Positions 6,543-12,565 of a stretch of 12,565 bases of DNA are shown here, in pieces; position 1 is the first letter of the stretch; every line of letters starts with the position of its first letter. The stretch is from NCBI GenBank assembly GCA_041669745.1, contig JBAYAO010000037.1, forward strand, positions 1 through 12,565, given 5' to 3'. The DNA is from JBAZDV01 sp041669745. Its GTDB lineage: Archaea; Thermoplasmatota; Thermoplasmata; Methanomassiliicoccales; Methanomethylophilaceae. The notes beneath the pieces were generated by a model. The model had not been told where the DNA came from and did no database searches. It was given only the letters and a program-made list of their open reading frames with translations. Position numbers and translations under genes: made by a program.

Positions 6543-7484
6543 TTAGTCTTTAATACCATCTTCGGTGATCATGAACACGGCCTCTCCCTCTGGGAGGTTG
6601 GGCGAATCGATGAGTCTTGCGATCCTCTTTCCAGCCTTTCCCTTGCGGAGATAGAGGCGGAATGTTGCGGTATGACCTACAATATTACCGCCGATGGGTC
6701 TCGTAGGGTCTCCGAAGAATGCATCGGGTTTTGCCGATACCTGGTTTGTGACCACAATGACGGCATTGTTCAAAGTGCTGAAATTCAGCAGATCGTGCAT
6801 ATGGCGATTCAGGATCTGCTGTCTTTCTGCGAGAGCGCCCCTTCCGACATATTCAGCTCTGAAATGTGAGGTAAGGGAATCCACGATCATCAATCTGACT
6901 TTTGTTTCCTGTGCAAGCTCAAGTGCTTTATCAACAAGAAGTATCTGATGTTGAGAGTTGAACGCTCTAGCAACATGTATTCTTCTGAGGACAGCATCTG
7001 GATCTACACCGAGGTAGTTGGACATCTGTATGATCCTTTCCGGTCTGAATGTATTCTCGGAATCGATGATTATGACATCGGAGTCCAGTCCGCCTTTTTC
7101 TTCGGGGAGTGTTGCATTCACTGCCAACTGAAAACACAATTGTGTCTTGCTGCTTCCGAATTCTCCGAAGAACTCGACTATCGACTGACTTTCCAATCCG
7201 CCGTTCATAAGTTCATCTAATGCTTTTGACCCAGTTGTCAACTTAGTTATCGTTTTACGTCTTTCAAGGACCTCATCGCCGGTTTCGAAACCGCCGATGT
7301 CGGCACAGAGTTTTGCTCCTTCAATAATGTCCGCTGCTTTCTTGTCGCCGATTTCGCATTTTTCTGCAAGATCGGCAGCCGAAGCCACTGCAATGGCCAT
7401 TACATCGTTGTAACCCGCTTCGTGGAGTTTCTCTGCTATGGCTGGTCCTACTCCTGGTATTTCTTCAAGGGTTTTTGCGACCAT
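6543..7484 (-). CDS. radA: DNA repair and recombination protein RadA
   Basis: Archaeal RecA/Rad51 recombinase that forms ATP-dependent filaments on single-stranded DNA and catalyses strand exchange. Numbered from ATG 7484 (313 aa). The N-terminal helix-hairpin-helix domain has IPGVGPAIAEKL (9-20) and a second repeat near 43-58. A linker with LERRK (73-77) leads into the ATPase core: Walker A GEFGSSKT (107-114), Walker B LMIVD (198-202), the Q/DNA-loop region TNQVSAKPD (246-254) and GG (265-266) before the C-terminal strands. The Walker A has Ser where the canonical Gly precedes Lys. The ATG at 7484 is preferred over the in-frame GTG at 7505: GTGAT lies just upstream, the TATA box spacing puts transcription start between the two, and it restores the usual short N-terminus. 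It is the first gene of the operon with trmG10, DGGGPS and GGGPS. Confidence 0.96.
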   Translation of the reverse strand: MVAKTLEEIPGVGPAIAEKLHEAGYNDVMAIAVASAADLAEKCEIGDKKAADIIEGAKLCADIGGFETGDEVLERRKTITKLTTGSKALDELMNGGLESQSIVEFFGEFGSSKTQLCFQLAVNATLPEEKGGLDSDVIIIDSENTFRPERIIQMSNYLGVDPDAVLRRIHVARAFNSQHQILLVDKALELAQETKVRLMIVDSLTSHFRAEYVGRGALAERQQILNRHMHDLLNFSTLNNAVIVVTNQVSAKPDAFFGDPTRPIGGNIVGHTATFRLYLRKGKAGKRIARLIDSPNLPEGEAVFMITEDGIKD

Positions 7485-7516
7485 TGTTATCACTAGGTCA
7501 AGCACTCTTATTTCGG

Positions 7517-7524
7517 TATATAAA
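7517..7524 (-). promoter_or_regulatory. TATA box of the radA operon
   Basis: On the minus strand this reads TTTATATA, centred about 36 nt upstream of the preferred radA ATG (7484), giving a predicted leader of roughly 10 nt. It is the only good TATA match upstream of the four-gene operon, and no comparable element was seen in the short gaps inside it. Confidence 0.65.
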
Positions 7525-7627
7525 CAAAATTGGGGGGTGACCGAAAATAGTCTTCTGCTAAGATCCCGAACGAATGCGGTTCTACCGGAGAAAGCAGCAA
7601 AAGAAATTCATTGCGGCAACTCTGAAG

Positions 7628-7634
7628 ATATAAA
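7628..7634 (+). promoter_or_regulatory. TATA box of the small membrane protein gene
   Basis: ATATAAA is centred about 35 nt upstream of the ATG at 7666, predicting a leader of under 10 nt. The upstream in-frame ATG (7642) is only about 11 nt from this box and so would lie outside the transcript. Confidence 0.6.
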
Positions 7635-7665
7635 CATTTAAATGACAGATACAGATTGTCGAATA

Positions 7666-8025
7666 ATGGCAAAGAAGAGGCGACGAGTAGAAAAGGATGC
7701 GAAGGAGGAGTACGAGTTTACGCCTCCAGAATTCGATGAGAAGGAGTTTATTCTCAAAGACATCTACGGATCGAAGATGCTTTTCGCAGTCACGTTACTT
7801 GCCGTTGTCATAGGTGTGCTCGCGTCGTGCATAGGAAAGGTCTGGTCGTGGTATGGCGGCCTTCTGCTGATCATAGTCGTGATCGCGGGTATGAAGCCGT
7901 TTCTCAGGATCATTAAATTGGATGCGGACCTTATCGAGCAGAAGTCGATGTTGGGCAACTACGTATTGTTCTTCCTGCTCTCGTTGGGTGTGTGGATACT
8001 TCTTATCAATCCGCCTTTCGTCTGA
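7666..8025 (+). CDS. small membrane protein of unknown function, 119 aa
   Basis: I do not recognise a family. The N-terminus is strongly basic (MAKKRRRVEK), followed by an acidic/aromatic cytoplasmic stretch (EEYEFTPPEFDEKEF, 14-28). Three hydrophobic segments follow: about 38-56, 62-81 and 98-115, with a short loop containing KLDADLIEQK (84-93). The C-terminus ends NPPFV. There is no signal-peptide cleavage pattern. ATG 7666 is chosen over ATG 7642 (eight residues longer) because of the TATA box position and because MAKKRRR looks like a natural start. It is divergent from radA across a 181-nt region and convergent with the CCA-adding enzyme gene. Nothing in the context gives a specific job. 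Confidence 0.75.
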   Translation: MAKKRRRVEKDAKEEYEFTPPEFDEKEFILKDIYGSKMLFAVTLLAVVIGVLASCIGKVWSWYGGLLLIIVVIAGMKPFLRIIKLDADLIEQKSMLGNYVLFFLLSLGVWILLINPPFV

Positions 8026-8027
8026 GT

Positions 8028-8048
8028 CAAACATCTTTAAATTGTTTG
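8028..8048. terminator. hairpin between convergent genes
   Basis: Perfect 6-bp inverted repeat CAAACA (8028-8033) and TGTTTG (8043-8048) with a 9-nt A/T-rich loop, in the 38-nt gap between the small membrane protein gene and the convergent CCA-adding enzyme gene. It may terminate one or both transcripts; no long T-tract is present in either direction. Confidence 0.35.
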
Positions 8049-8063
8049 TAATGTCGCAGTCTT

Positions 8064-9386
8064 TTACACTTCCCAGCTGTGTTTCGGGTCGAGGAGCTCC
8101 GTCAGAAGTTTCGGGTCGGTGTCGTTCAATGTGGCATTATGGTCCATTATCTTCATAGTGGTCGGTTTTATCTCTCTGCCGATTCCGGCTATAGCCGCTT
8201 CATCGGTTAGCATCTCCGCTGCAGTAAAGTACATCCTCTCCGCAATCACTGTCCAATGGCCGTTTTCAATGAAAGGCTCTCCGAATTCGTTGTTTTTCCA
8301 TTTTTCATGAAATGCGGCAGACGTCTTGACCCAGACCGGAGGGCCGATATGTTTGTACGTCTTCGAGAGTATGTCACGTTCTATTTCGAACACGATCACG
8401 ACCTCCTTGTCCGTCATCTTGTGGACGGCCCTAAGCACATTGAACGAGAAAGCATCAAGTTTCGCGGAAAGAGCGTACTGTGTCTTCCACAGCTGTGAAT
8501 GAAGGTTGTCTTCGTTCACCTCTGGTCTCGTAAATTTGACGGTCACAAGTCTTGTCCCGTGGAGCTCTGTCTTCATGATCAGTGTGTCTTTATCTAGAGG
8601 TATCCTGTCTTTTGGGAAAAAGAATTTCTCATCCGGCATTCTGATGTACGATTTGCAAGCTGTTATGAATTCTGCGAGTGTGTCGATGTGGACTGCGGAT
8701 GCAACGTTCCTTCTCGGATCCACGGGATCGTAAAGTACAATCGGAGCTACCATAGGGGGGCCTCTCTTCTCTATGACGATGGTAACGCCCTCCTTCCATT
8801 CCGCTGCAGCTATGATCGCATCTATGAATCCTCCGTAATGAAGCGTTATTAGTTCGCACATGTAGCCGGAGAATCCTCTGGTGTTGGGTTCGGCCCCGTA
8901 GGTACCTATCCCCTTCATGAATTTCTTCATGAGGCGGATCTCATCCTTCATCTGTCCATCTGTCTTCGACAGTATGTAGTCGGTATGGAAAGGGGTCCTG
9001 TCCACAGAGGTAAGGAGATTCTCGGTCGATGCGATATTGTAGCATGGGACCATGTCGACATCCAGATCCTCATAAGTTCCTCTTATGTATGGATGTTCAG
9101 CATACATCTGTTCGCCGTGAAGTATGTCCTCTCCGGCCTTAAGTCCGATTTTTTCGAGTTCCTCTCTTGGGACATACAGGGGAAACATGAGGAACACATC
9201 CAGGTCGGGATCGGAAAGGAACGTTCCCTTTGCGACCGAACCTACAAATTTGACATTGATGTCCAATTTGTGCACGCTAACGTAATTCAGGACTTCCTTT
9301 TTCAAACTTTCAGCCCTGTTCAGTATACTCTCCGTCTCTTCGGCGGTGGGCTTGATCCTCTTGAGTACATCAGATTCGATGCTCAT
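8064..9386 (-). CDS. cca: CCA-adding enzyme (tRNA nucleotidyltransferase, class I archaeal type)
   Basis: Adds or repairs the 3' CCA of tRNAs from CTP and ATP without a nucleic acid template. Numbered from ATG 9386 (440 aa, typical of the archaeal class). The nucleotidyltransferase signature is GSVAKGT (49-55) with the metal-binding pair DLD (61-63); the third carboxylate lies in DLDVDMVP (107-114). RGFSGYMCELI (170-180) is the conserved central-domain motif. The C-terminal region (about 270-440) carries the tail and body domains that hold the tRNA. An in-frame upstream start (9452) would add 22 residues. GGAGG (9391-9395) instead points to 9386 (4-nt spacing) or the adjacent ATG at 9389. The gene stands alone, divergent from the transglutaminase-like gene. 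Confidence 0.94.
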   Translation of the reverse strand: MSIESDVLKRIKPTAEETESILNRAESLKKEVLNYVSVHKLDINVKFVGSVAKGTFLSDPDLDVFLMFPLYVPREELEKIGLKAGEDILHGEQMYAEHPYIRGTYEDLDVDMVPCYNIASTENLLTSVDRTPFHTDYILSKTDGQMKDEIRLMKKFMKGIGTYGAEPNTRGFSGYMCELITLHYGGFIDAIIAAAEWKEGVTIVIEKRGPPMVAPIVLYDPVDPRRNVASAVHIDTLAEFITACKSYIRMPDEKFFFPKDRIPLDKDTLIMKTELHGTRLVTVKFTRPEVNEDNLHSQLWKTQYALSAKLDAFSFNVLRAVHKMTDKEVVIVFEIERDILSKTYKHIGPPVWVKTSAAFHEKWKNNEFGEPFIENGHWTVIAERMYFTAAEMLTDEAAIAGIGREIKPTTMKIMDHNATLNDTDPKLLTELLDPKHSWEV

Positions 9387-9429
9387 CATTCCTCCAATAC
9401 TATCATCTGATTTATTCGTTGGGATTGGA

Positions 9430-9439
9430 AATATTAATA
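9430..9439. promoter_or_regulatory. shared bidirectional TATA-like element
   Basis: AATATTAATA is nearly symmetrical. For the plus-strand gene its centre is about 26 nt before ATG 9461, ideal for a leaderless message. For the minus-strand cca gene it predicts a leader of about 20 nt containing the GGAGG ribosome site. A second minus-strand candidate, GAATAAATC (9409-9417 reversed), lies closer to cca. Confidence 0.5.
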
Positions 9440-9460
9440 GGAAGAAGTCCATGGACCATT

Positions 9461-10357
9461 ATGCGCAGATGTCCGCAGTGCGGTGCAACATACGATGACG
9501 GAAATTCCTTCTGTCTCAGGTGCGGAGCCTTACTTGTGCAGGAGGAGGGAGTTCATTTTCCACCAAAGGCCAAACAGAAGGCGGATCCTTCAAAGATCAT
9601 CGCGGTCTTTGTCGCCGTCATGATAATCGCAGCCGCCATCGTGGTTCTCTATTATCCAAGGACGGAAGAGGAGGTTTCCAATAAACTGGAATTCGAATGG
9701 AAATATGACGGAACCGATTACACGTACAAACTCGAGTTGGACACCGACTACTACAATACGATGATGACGAGTACGATTAATAGAGCCGGCACCTCAGCAT
9801 CGGATCGTTATGTGATAGAGGACAGCAACGGCGATGAAACGACGGTCTTCGCCGTTAAGGACTACATCGTCGTCGATGAATATATCCAAAAATTGGTGGT
9901 GGACATAACGGCTCTGTACGAGGAGAAGTACGGAGAGGGATCGCCCGCGACGGATCCGATAGGTTATGCGAATTATCTGTTAGCATTCGCACAGTATATA
10001 CCGTACGATTACGAGGAAGCGGATAGTGGGAAAGACTACTGGAGATATCCGCTAGAGACATTGTACGATGGTATCGGCGACTGTGAAGACAAATCGATAC
10101 TTGCGGCAGCTATGTATGCAGCCGCAGATATCGCCGATATAGTCGAAATAAGTGCGGGGGTATTCATATTGCCAAGCCATCTCATGGTTGCGGTGAACGA
10201 TACCATAGGTACCATAGAGGGAGCGGTCATCCACAGCGATTATTATTCTGGCGAGACAACCAACACAACATGGAAGCTGGGAGAGATAGCAAACGTATTC
10301 GATCAATCGTATTTCCATCTGTACACCGGGTACAGTACCGAGTACTACTACGATTAG
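9461..10357 (+). CDS. membrane-anchored zinc-ribbon protein with transglutaminase-like domain
   Basis: 298 aa. The N-terminal cytoplasmic zinc ribbon has CPQC (4-7) and CLRC (18-21). A linker leads to one membrane helix (about 45-65), then an extracytoplasmic domain. The C-terminal half contains GIGDCEDKSILAAAMY (204-219) and SHLMVAV (239-245): a Cys-His pair (C208, H240) with D247 as possible third residue, the pattern of transglutaminase-like/papain-fold domains. Such domains act as proteases, transamidases or inactive binding modules; which applies here is unknown. The start is ATG 9461, because translation from TTG 9419 merely adds residues ahead of the zinc ribbon and the TATA box fits 9461. 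It ends in TAG, the only amber stop among the 14 gene ends in the window. The stop overlaps by 2 nt the stop of the convergent zinc-ribbon gene, which has the same overall architecture. Confidence 0.85.
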   Translation: MRRCPQCGATYDDGNSFCLRCGALLVQEEGVHFPPKAKQKADPSKIIAVFVAVMIIAAAIVVLYYPRTEEEVSNKLEFEWKYDGTDYTYKLELDTDYYNTMMTSTINRAGTSASDRYVIEDSNGDETTVFAVKDYIVVDEYIQKLVVDITALYEEKYGEGSPATDPIGYANYLLAFAQYIPYDYEEADSGKDYWRYPLETLYDGIGDCEDKSILAAAMYAAADIADIVEISAGVFILPSHLMVAVNDTIGTIEGAVIHSDYYSGETTNTTWKLGEIANVFDQSYFHLYTGYSTEYYYD

Positions 10358-11082
10358 GATTGCTCTGTTATGGTGATGGTGAGTTTCACGTAACCGATGG
10401 GGGCCGAATCTCCGACAAGTTCGACGACACATTCATTATCGGATGTTTCAAAGCTCTCTAGGTTGAACAGAACGCCGCTGAATCCGGCGTATTCCGGTAC
10501 AGCGCCAACGATGGTATCGGGCGTGTAGAGATCGATGGTATCGCTGACCGCTTCATTATCATTATCCAGGGTATCGAAGTCCAGCATGAATATCGTGAAG
10601 TACAGGTCATCCGGATTCGTGTCGGTGTTGAAGGAGTGTTGATTGCCCGACTGTGGGAAATACAAAGCCGGATCTGCATCATATATGCTGACATTCCATG
10701 TGCCGGAATCTCTGGAGTTCCAGCTGTATGTACCGTTCTCAATCTCCTCCAGTGTTCCGCATTCGATGACGAAGTATATCTCGGCCACACGGTCGTCCGG
10801 ATCCAATTGTCCGGACGCATCAAGAACGTAGAACGAGTCGATCGTCACCGTGACCTTGTAGTCCGGTGTATCGTTCTCCGCGGGTGGTATCAGGAAAGCG
10901 ACCGTTGCGATGATCATGACAATCACGAGGATTACCGAAAGTACCACGTTCAGTTTCGTCATATTGCTGTCATTCTTCGGAACGGGGGTATTCGCGGAAC
11001 TCGAATCCACAGCTCTCCCGCAGTAGGGACAAACGCGATCGCCGTCATTCAGAGCTTTTCCGCAATATCTGCAAAACACCAT
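10354..11082 (-). CDS. membrane-anchored zinc-ribbon protein with external beta-rich domain
   Basis: 242 aa. A cytoplasmic zinc ribbon has CRYC (4-7) and CPYC (18-21) with the typical NDGDRVCPYCG spacing. A Ser/Pro/Asn-rich linker follows, then one membrane helix (about 44-66). The remainder, about 175 residues, is predicted to be outside: acidic, Asp/Thr/Tyr-rich, with alternating hydrophobic strands suggesting an Ig-like or jelly-roll beta domain. It has two Cys (C108 in VIECGTLEE and one near the C-terminus in NECVVEL) that could form a disulfide. No catalytic motif is visible. It shares domain layout (zinc ribbon, helix, ectodomain) with the convergent transglutaminase-like gene, although the ectodomains differ. 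It has its own TATA box after the MBL-fold gene stop, so it is probably transcribed separately. Function unknown. Confidence 0.82.
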   Translation of the reverse strand: MVFCRYCGKALNDGDRVCPYCGRAVDSSSANTPVPKNDSNMTKLNVVLSVILVIVMIIATVAFLIPPAENDTPDYKVTVTIDSFYVLDASGQLDPDDRVAEIYFVIECGTLEEIENGTYSWNSRDSGTWNVSIYDADPALYFPQSGNQHSFNTDTNPDDLYFTIFMLDFDTLDNDNEAVSDTIDLYTPDTIVGAVPEYAGFSGVLFNLESFETSDNECVVELVGDSAPIGYVKLTITITEQS

Positions 11083-11106
11083 ACTATCACGTCAACGATG
11101 TCGGCC

Positions 11107-11114
11107 TATAAAAC
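11107..11114 (-). promoter_or_regulatory. TATA box of the zinc-ribbon membrane protein gene
   Basis: On the minus strand this reads GTTTTATA, centred about 28 nt before ATG 11082 and immediately after the stop of the MBL-fold gene (11119). The spacing predicts a leaderless or nearly leaderless transcript, although GTGAT also occurs just before the ATG. Confidence 0.55.
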
Positions 11115-11118
11115 AACT

Positions 11119-11946
11119 TCATAATTCCCAATCCTTGCTCCAGTCGGGTTTGGATGGAGTGATATGACCCACGGAAAGATCCTCGAGGTCCAAGGTCATT
11201 AGGTCCTCCCCAGCGATCGTTCTGACGCCGGTCGCATTCTCGACCATGGCTGCCTGTGCAGCGGGACCGGACCTCAGCATCACTATTCCGAGGTGAACGA
11301 ATATTGCGAGTTCGGGTCTGACGCGTTCGATGAACTTCCCGGCGTCCGCTGTGCACAGATGTCCCCTGATACGATTCTCGTTCGGTGTCGTCACCGGAAG
11401 AATGAGTACCTTGGATCCTATGTACTGGTCTGCAATTGTGTCAGAGTATGCTGTATCACTCACGTAGGCCAGAACGCCGTTCTCCGTGTGAAATCTGAAC
11501 CCCACGTTCGTGGGATCGCTGTGATCAGCAGTCATAATCTCCGTTCTGACACCGGCGATATCGCAAACATCTCCGGCTCTGATCGTGCAGCACATTTTCG
11601 GAATTCTCTTGTGATATTCCGATATGCACGGTCCGAGACCGTTCTGCCCTTCCATGACGCTGACACTGCCGTAAACCTCCCCGCGGTGCACCCATCCGCC
11701 CTTACCCATGCCTTCTATCACTATCTCGGCATCAGAGTAATGGTCAGGGTGGCAATGTGATATCACAACCGCGTCGGTTCTTTCAAGGTTGTATCTTATT
11801 AGACACATATTGGTGAGTGCGCCCGGTCCAGGATCCACATGAATACGGGTCCCGGTATCGAGTATGAAACCGCCGGTGCTCCTAGCCTGGAACATGGTCG
11901 TATGTCTTCCACCGCCTGTACCCAGAAATATAACCTTGGCAGTCAC
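11119..11946 (-). CDS. metallo-beta-lactamase-fold hydrolase
   Basis: 275 aa, soluble. The opening VIFLGTGGGRHTT (5-17) and the metal-binding HCHPDH (64-69) define the MBL fold. Further ligands are likely H142 (ADHSD), D164 (VSDTAYSD) and H218 (FVHLG), giving a two-metal site. The layout resembles RNase Z/PhnP-like and other uncharacterised archaeal MBL hydrolases acting on phosphodiesters or small molecules; the sequence does not show which. It lacks the extra domains of beta-CASP nucleases. The start is GTG 11946: the TATA-like box at 11967-11974 lies about 25 nt upstream, fitting a leaderless message, and the protein begins properly at the first beta strand. It is divergent from the amidohydrolase gene, with 79 nt between them. 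Confidence 0.88.
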   Translation of the reverse strand: MTAKVIFLGTGGGRHTTMFQARSTGGFILDTGTRIHVDPGPGALTNMCLIRYNLERTDAVVISHCHPDHYSDAEIVIEGMGKGGWVHRGEVYGSVSVMEGQNGLGPCISEYHKRIPKMCCTIRAGDVCDIAGVRTEIMTADHSDPTNVGFRFHTENGVLAYVSDTAYSDTIADQYIGSKVLILPVTTPNENRIRGHLCTADAGKFIERVRPELAIFVHLGIVMLRSGPAAQAAMVENATGVRTIAGEDLMTLDLEDLSVGHITPSKPDWSKDWEL

Positions 11947-11966
11947 ATTTCGACCATGGTTGCACC

Positions 11967-11974
11967 GATATATC
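11967..11974 (-). promoter_or_regulatory. TATA-like box of the MBL-fold hydrolase gene
   Basis: The palindromic GATATATC is centred about 25 nt from the GTG start at 11946. It lies back to back with the TATA-like box of the amidohydrolase gene, about 30 nt away. Confidence 0.55.
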
Positions 11975-11997
11975 AGGCTTTTGAAGTTACGAAACGA

Positions 11998-12005
11998 TTA
12001 ATATT
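11998..12005 (+). promoter_or_regulatory. TATA-like box of the amidohydrolase gene
   Basis: TTAATATT is centred about 25 nt before ATG 12026, the spacing expected of a leaderless message. No Shine-Dalgarno sequence is seen directly before that ATG, which agrees with leaderless initiation. Confidence 0.5.
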
Positions 12006-12025
12006 CAGATGGAAATCACGTTCCT

Positions 12026-12565
12026 ATGCTGTTGGTCATTCGCAATGCATGGATAGTCACACAGGATGCATTGAGACGTATCGTGAAGGGTGATGTCGTA
12101 GTGGATGACGGGAGAATCGTTTCCGTCGGGACCGCATATACAGGTTCCGCCGACGTCGACATCGATGCTTCCGGCGATATAGTGATGCCGGGTATGGTCA
12201 ACACCCATACACATGTGGCGATGTCCGTGTTGAAGGGAGCATGCGACGATCTTCAATTTCCAGATTTTCTTAACAGGGTGTTCAAGATAGACTCCGATAG
12301 GACGGACAGGGACATCGATATCGGTACAAGACTGGGCTGTATGGAGATGATGCGTGGTGGTACGACGACCTTTGTGGATCTCTACTATTCGGAAGATGTG
12401 ATCGCAAAGGCCGTGCAGGACGCGGGGATCAGAGGTGTTCTTTGCTGGTGCTGTCTCGATGAGCAGTTCACCACCCAAAAGGGGGATCCAGTGGATAACT
12501 GCAAGAACTTCTATGAGAAGCACAAAGCGATCAGGAAGATAGTTCCGGGTGTTGGATTGCAGGGC
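12026..12565 (+). CDS. dadD: amidohydrolase of the MTA/SAH/5'-deoxyadenosine deaminase family (3' truncated)
   Basis: The frame from ATG 12026 stays open to the window end (180 codons). It has the small beta-strand domain at the N-terminus (LLVIRNAWIVTQD, 2-14), then PGMVNTHTHVAMS (55-67) with metal ligands H61 and H63 of the amidohydrolase barrel. CDDL (73-76) and GGTTTFVD (111-118) follow, matching the deaminase branch that includes 5-methylthioadenosine/S-adenosylhomocysteine deaminase and archaeal 5'-deoxyadenosine deaminase. These enzymes deaminate SAM-derived nucleosides for salvage. The remaining metal ligands and active-site residues lie beyond the window, so substrate preference cannot be judged. 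A guanine or chlorohydrolase-type relative is less likely but not excluded. The reverse strand is also open here but lacks any family motif. Confidence 0.8.
   Translation, partial: MLLVIRNAWIVTQDALRRIVKGDVVVDDGRIVSVGTAYTGSADVDIDASGDIVMPGMVNTHTHVAMSVLKGACDDLQFPDFLNRVFKIDSDRTDRDIDIGTRLGCMEMMRGGTTTFVDLYYSEDVIAKAVQDAGIRGVLCWCCLDEQFTTQKGDPVDNCKNFYEKHKAIRKIVPGVGLQG

Noticed and set aside
6390..6869. 159-codon plus-strand frame spanning the trmG10-radA junction
   Set aside because: It crosses two well-identified genes on the other strand, and its translation shows no family features.
7485..7505. RadA starting at the upstream GTG (7505)
   Set aside because: This would add seven residues not usual for RadA, and the predicted transcription start lies downstream of it. 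GTGAT before ATG 7484 is the better initiation site.
7561..7590. tRNA-like T-arm motif (GCGGTTCTACCGG)
   Set aside because: No matching acceptor, D or anticodon arm is present around it, so it is only a small hairpin and not a tRNA.
9387..9452. CCA-adding enzyme starting 22 codons upstream at 9452
   Set aside because: The added hydrophobic residues are unlike the family. The extension crosses the shared TATA element, and a strong GGAGG sits just before 9386/9389.
10636..11124. 162-codon plus-strand frame opposite the zinc-ribbon membrane protein
   Set aside because: The minus strand encodes a clear zinc ribbon and membrane helix with its own TATA box. The plus frame has no motif or ribosome site and runs through a promoter.
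12005..12523. Long open frame on the minus strand (172 codons) at the right end
   Set aside because: It lies opposite the amidohydrolase frame, which carries NTHTHV and other family motifs. The reverse translation is His/Ile-rich with no recognisable domain.
1..12565. CRISPR array, insertion sequence, integrase, phage or defence genes
   Set aside because: No regularly spaced direct repeats, transposase or integrase motifs, or terminal inverted repeats were seen. The gene content looks chromosomal.

Overview
The window is archaeal. It encodes a RadA recombinase, the two prenyltransferases that build the archaeal diether lipid core (GGGP synthase and a UbiA-type DGGGP synthase), a class I (archaeal-type) CCA-adding enzyme, an archaeal tRNA G10 methyltransferase and a radical SAM protein of the tetraether-lipid-synthase type. 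Promoters are TATA-like, and many lie about 25-40 nt from the start codon. My best guess at lineage is a methanogenic Thermoplasmatota relative (Methanomassiliicoccales-like). That is inferred from overall sequence character, not from a marker gene in the window.

Layout. 1-534: end of an unidentified gene and a coupled 146-residue protein of unknown function. 642-2006: candidate tetraether lipid synthase (radical SAM). 2055-2357 (-): small Cys-rich protein. 2479-3948: PaaK/F390-synthetase-like adenylate-forming ligase. 7484-3951 (-): a tight four-gene operon, radA - trmG10 - DGGGP synthase - GGGP synthase, whose end abuts the ligase tail to tail. 7666-8025: small membrane protein. 9386-8064 (-): CCA-adding enzyme. 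9461-10357 and 11082-10354 (-): two membrane-anchored zinc-ribbon proteins, converging with overlapping stop codons; the first has an external transglutaminase-like domain. 11946-11119 (-): metallo-beta-lactamase-fold hydrolase. 12026 to the end: 5' part of an MTA/SAH/5'-deoxyadenosine deaminase-family amidohydrolase, truncated by the window edge.

How the genes work together. GGGP synthase makes the first ether bond on glycerol-1-phosphate and DGGGP synthase makes the second. A Tes-type enzyme would later join two saturated diether lipids tail to tail into a tetraether. Finding all three within 5 kb, with a Cys-rich protein and an orphan acyl-adenylating ligase between them, makes 642-5502 look like a lipid neighbourhood. 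This is the most interesting part of the window. The amidohydrolase may salvage 5'-deoxyadenosine released by radical SAM enzymes, but that link is only functional inference.

No tRNA, rRNA, CRISPR array, insertion sequence or phage gene was seen. No gap between genes exceeds about 180 bases. Promoter-proximal genes mostly have TATA-like boxes at leaderless or short-leader spacing, while operon-internal genes mostly have Shine-Dalgarno sequences overlapping the upstream stop.
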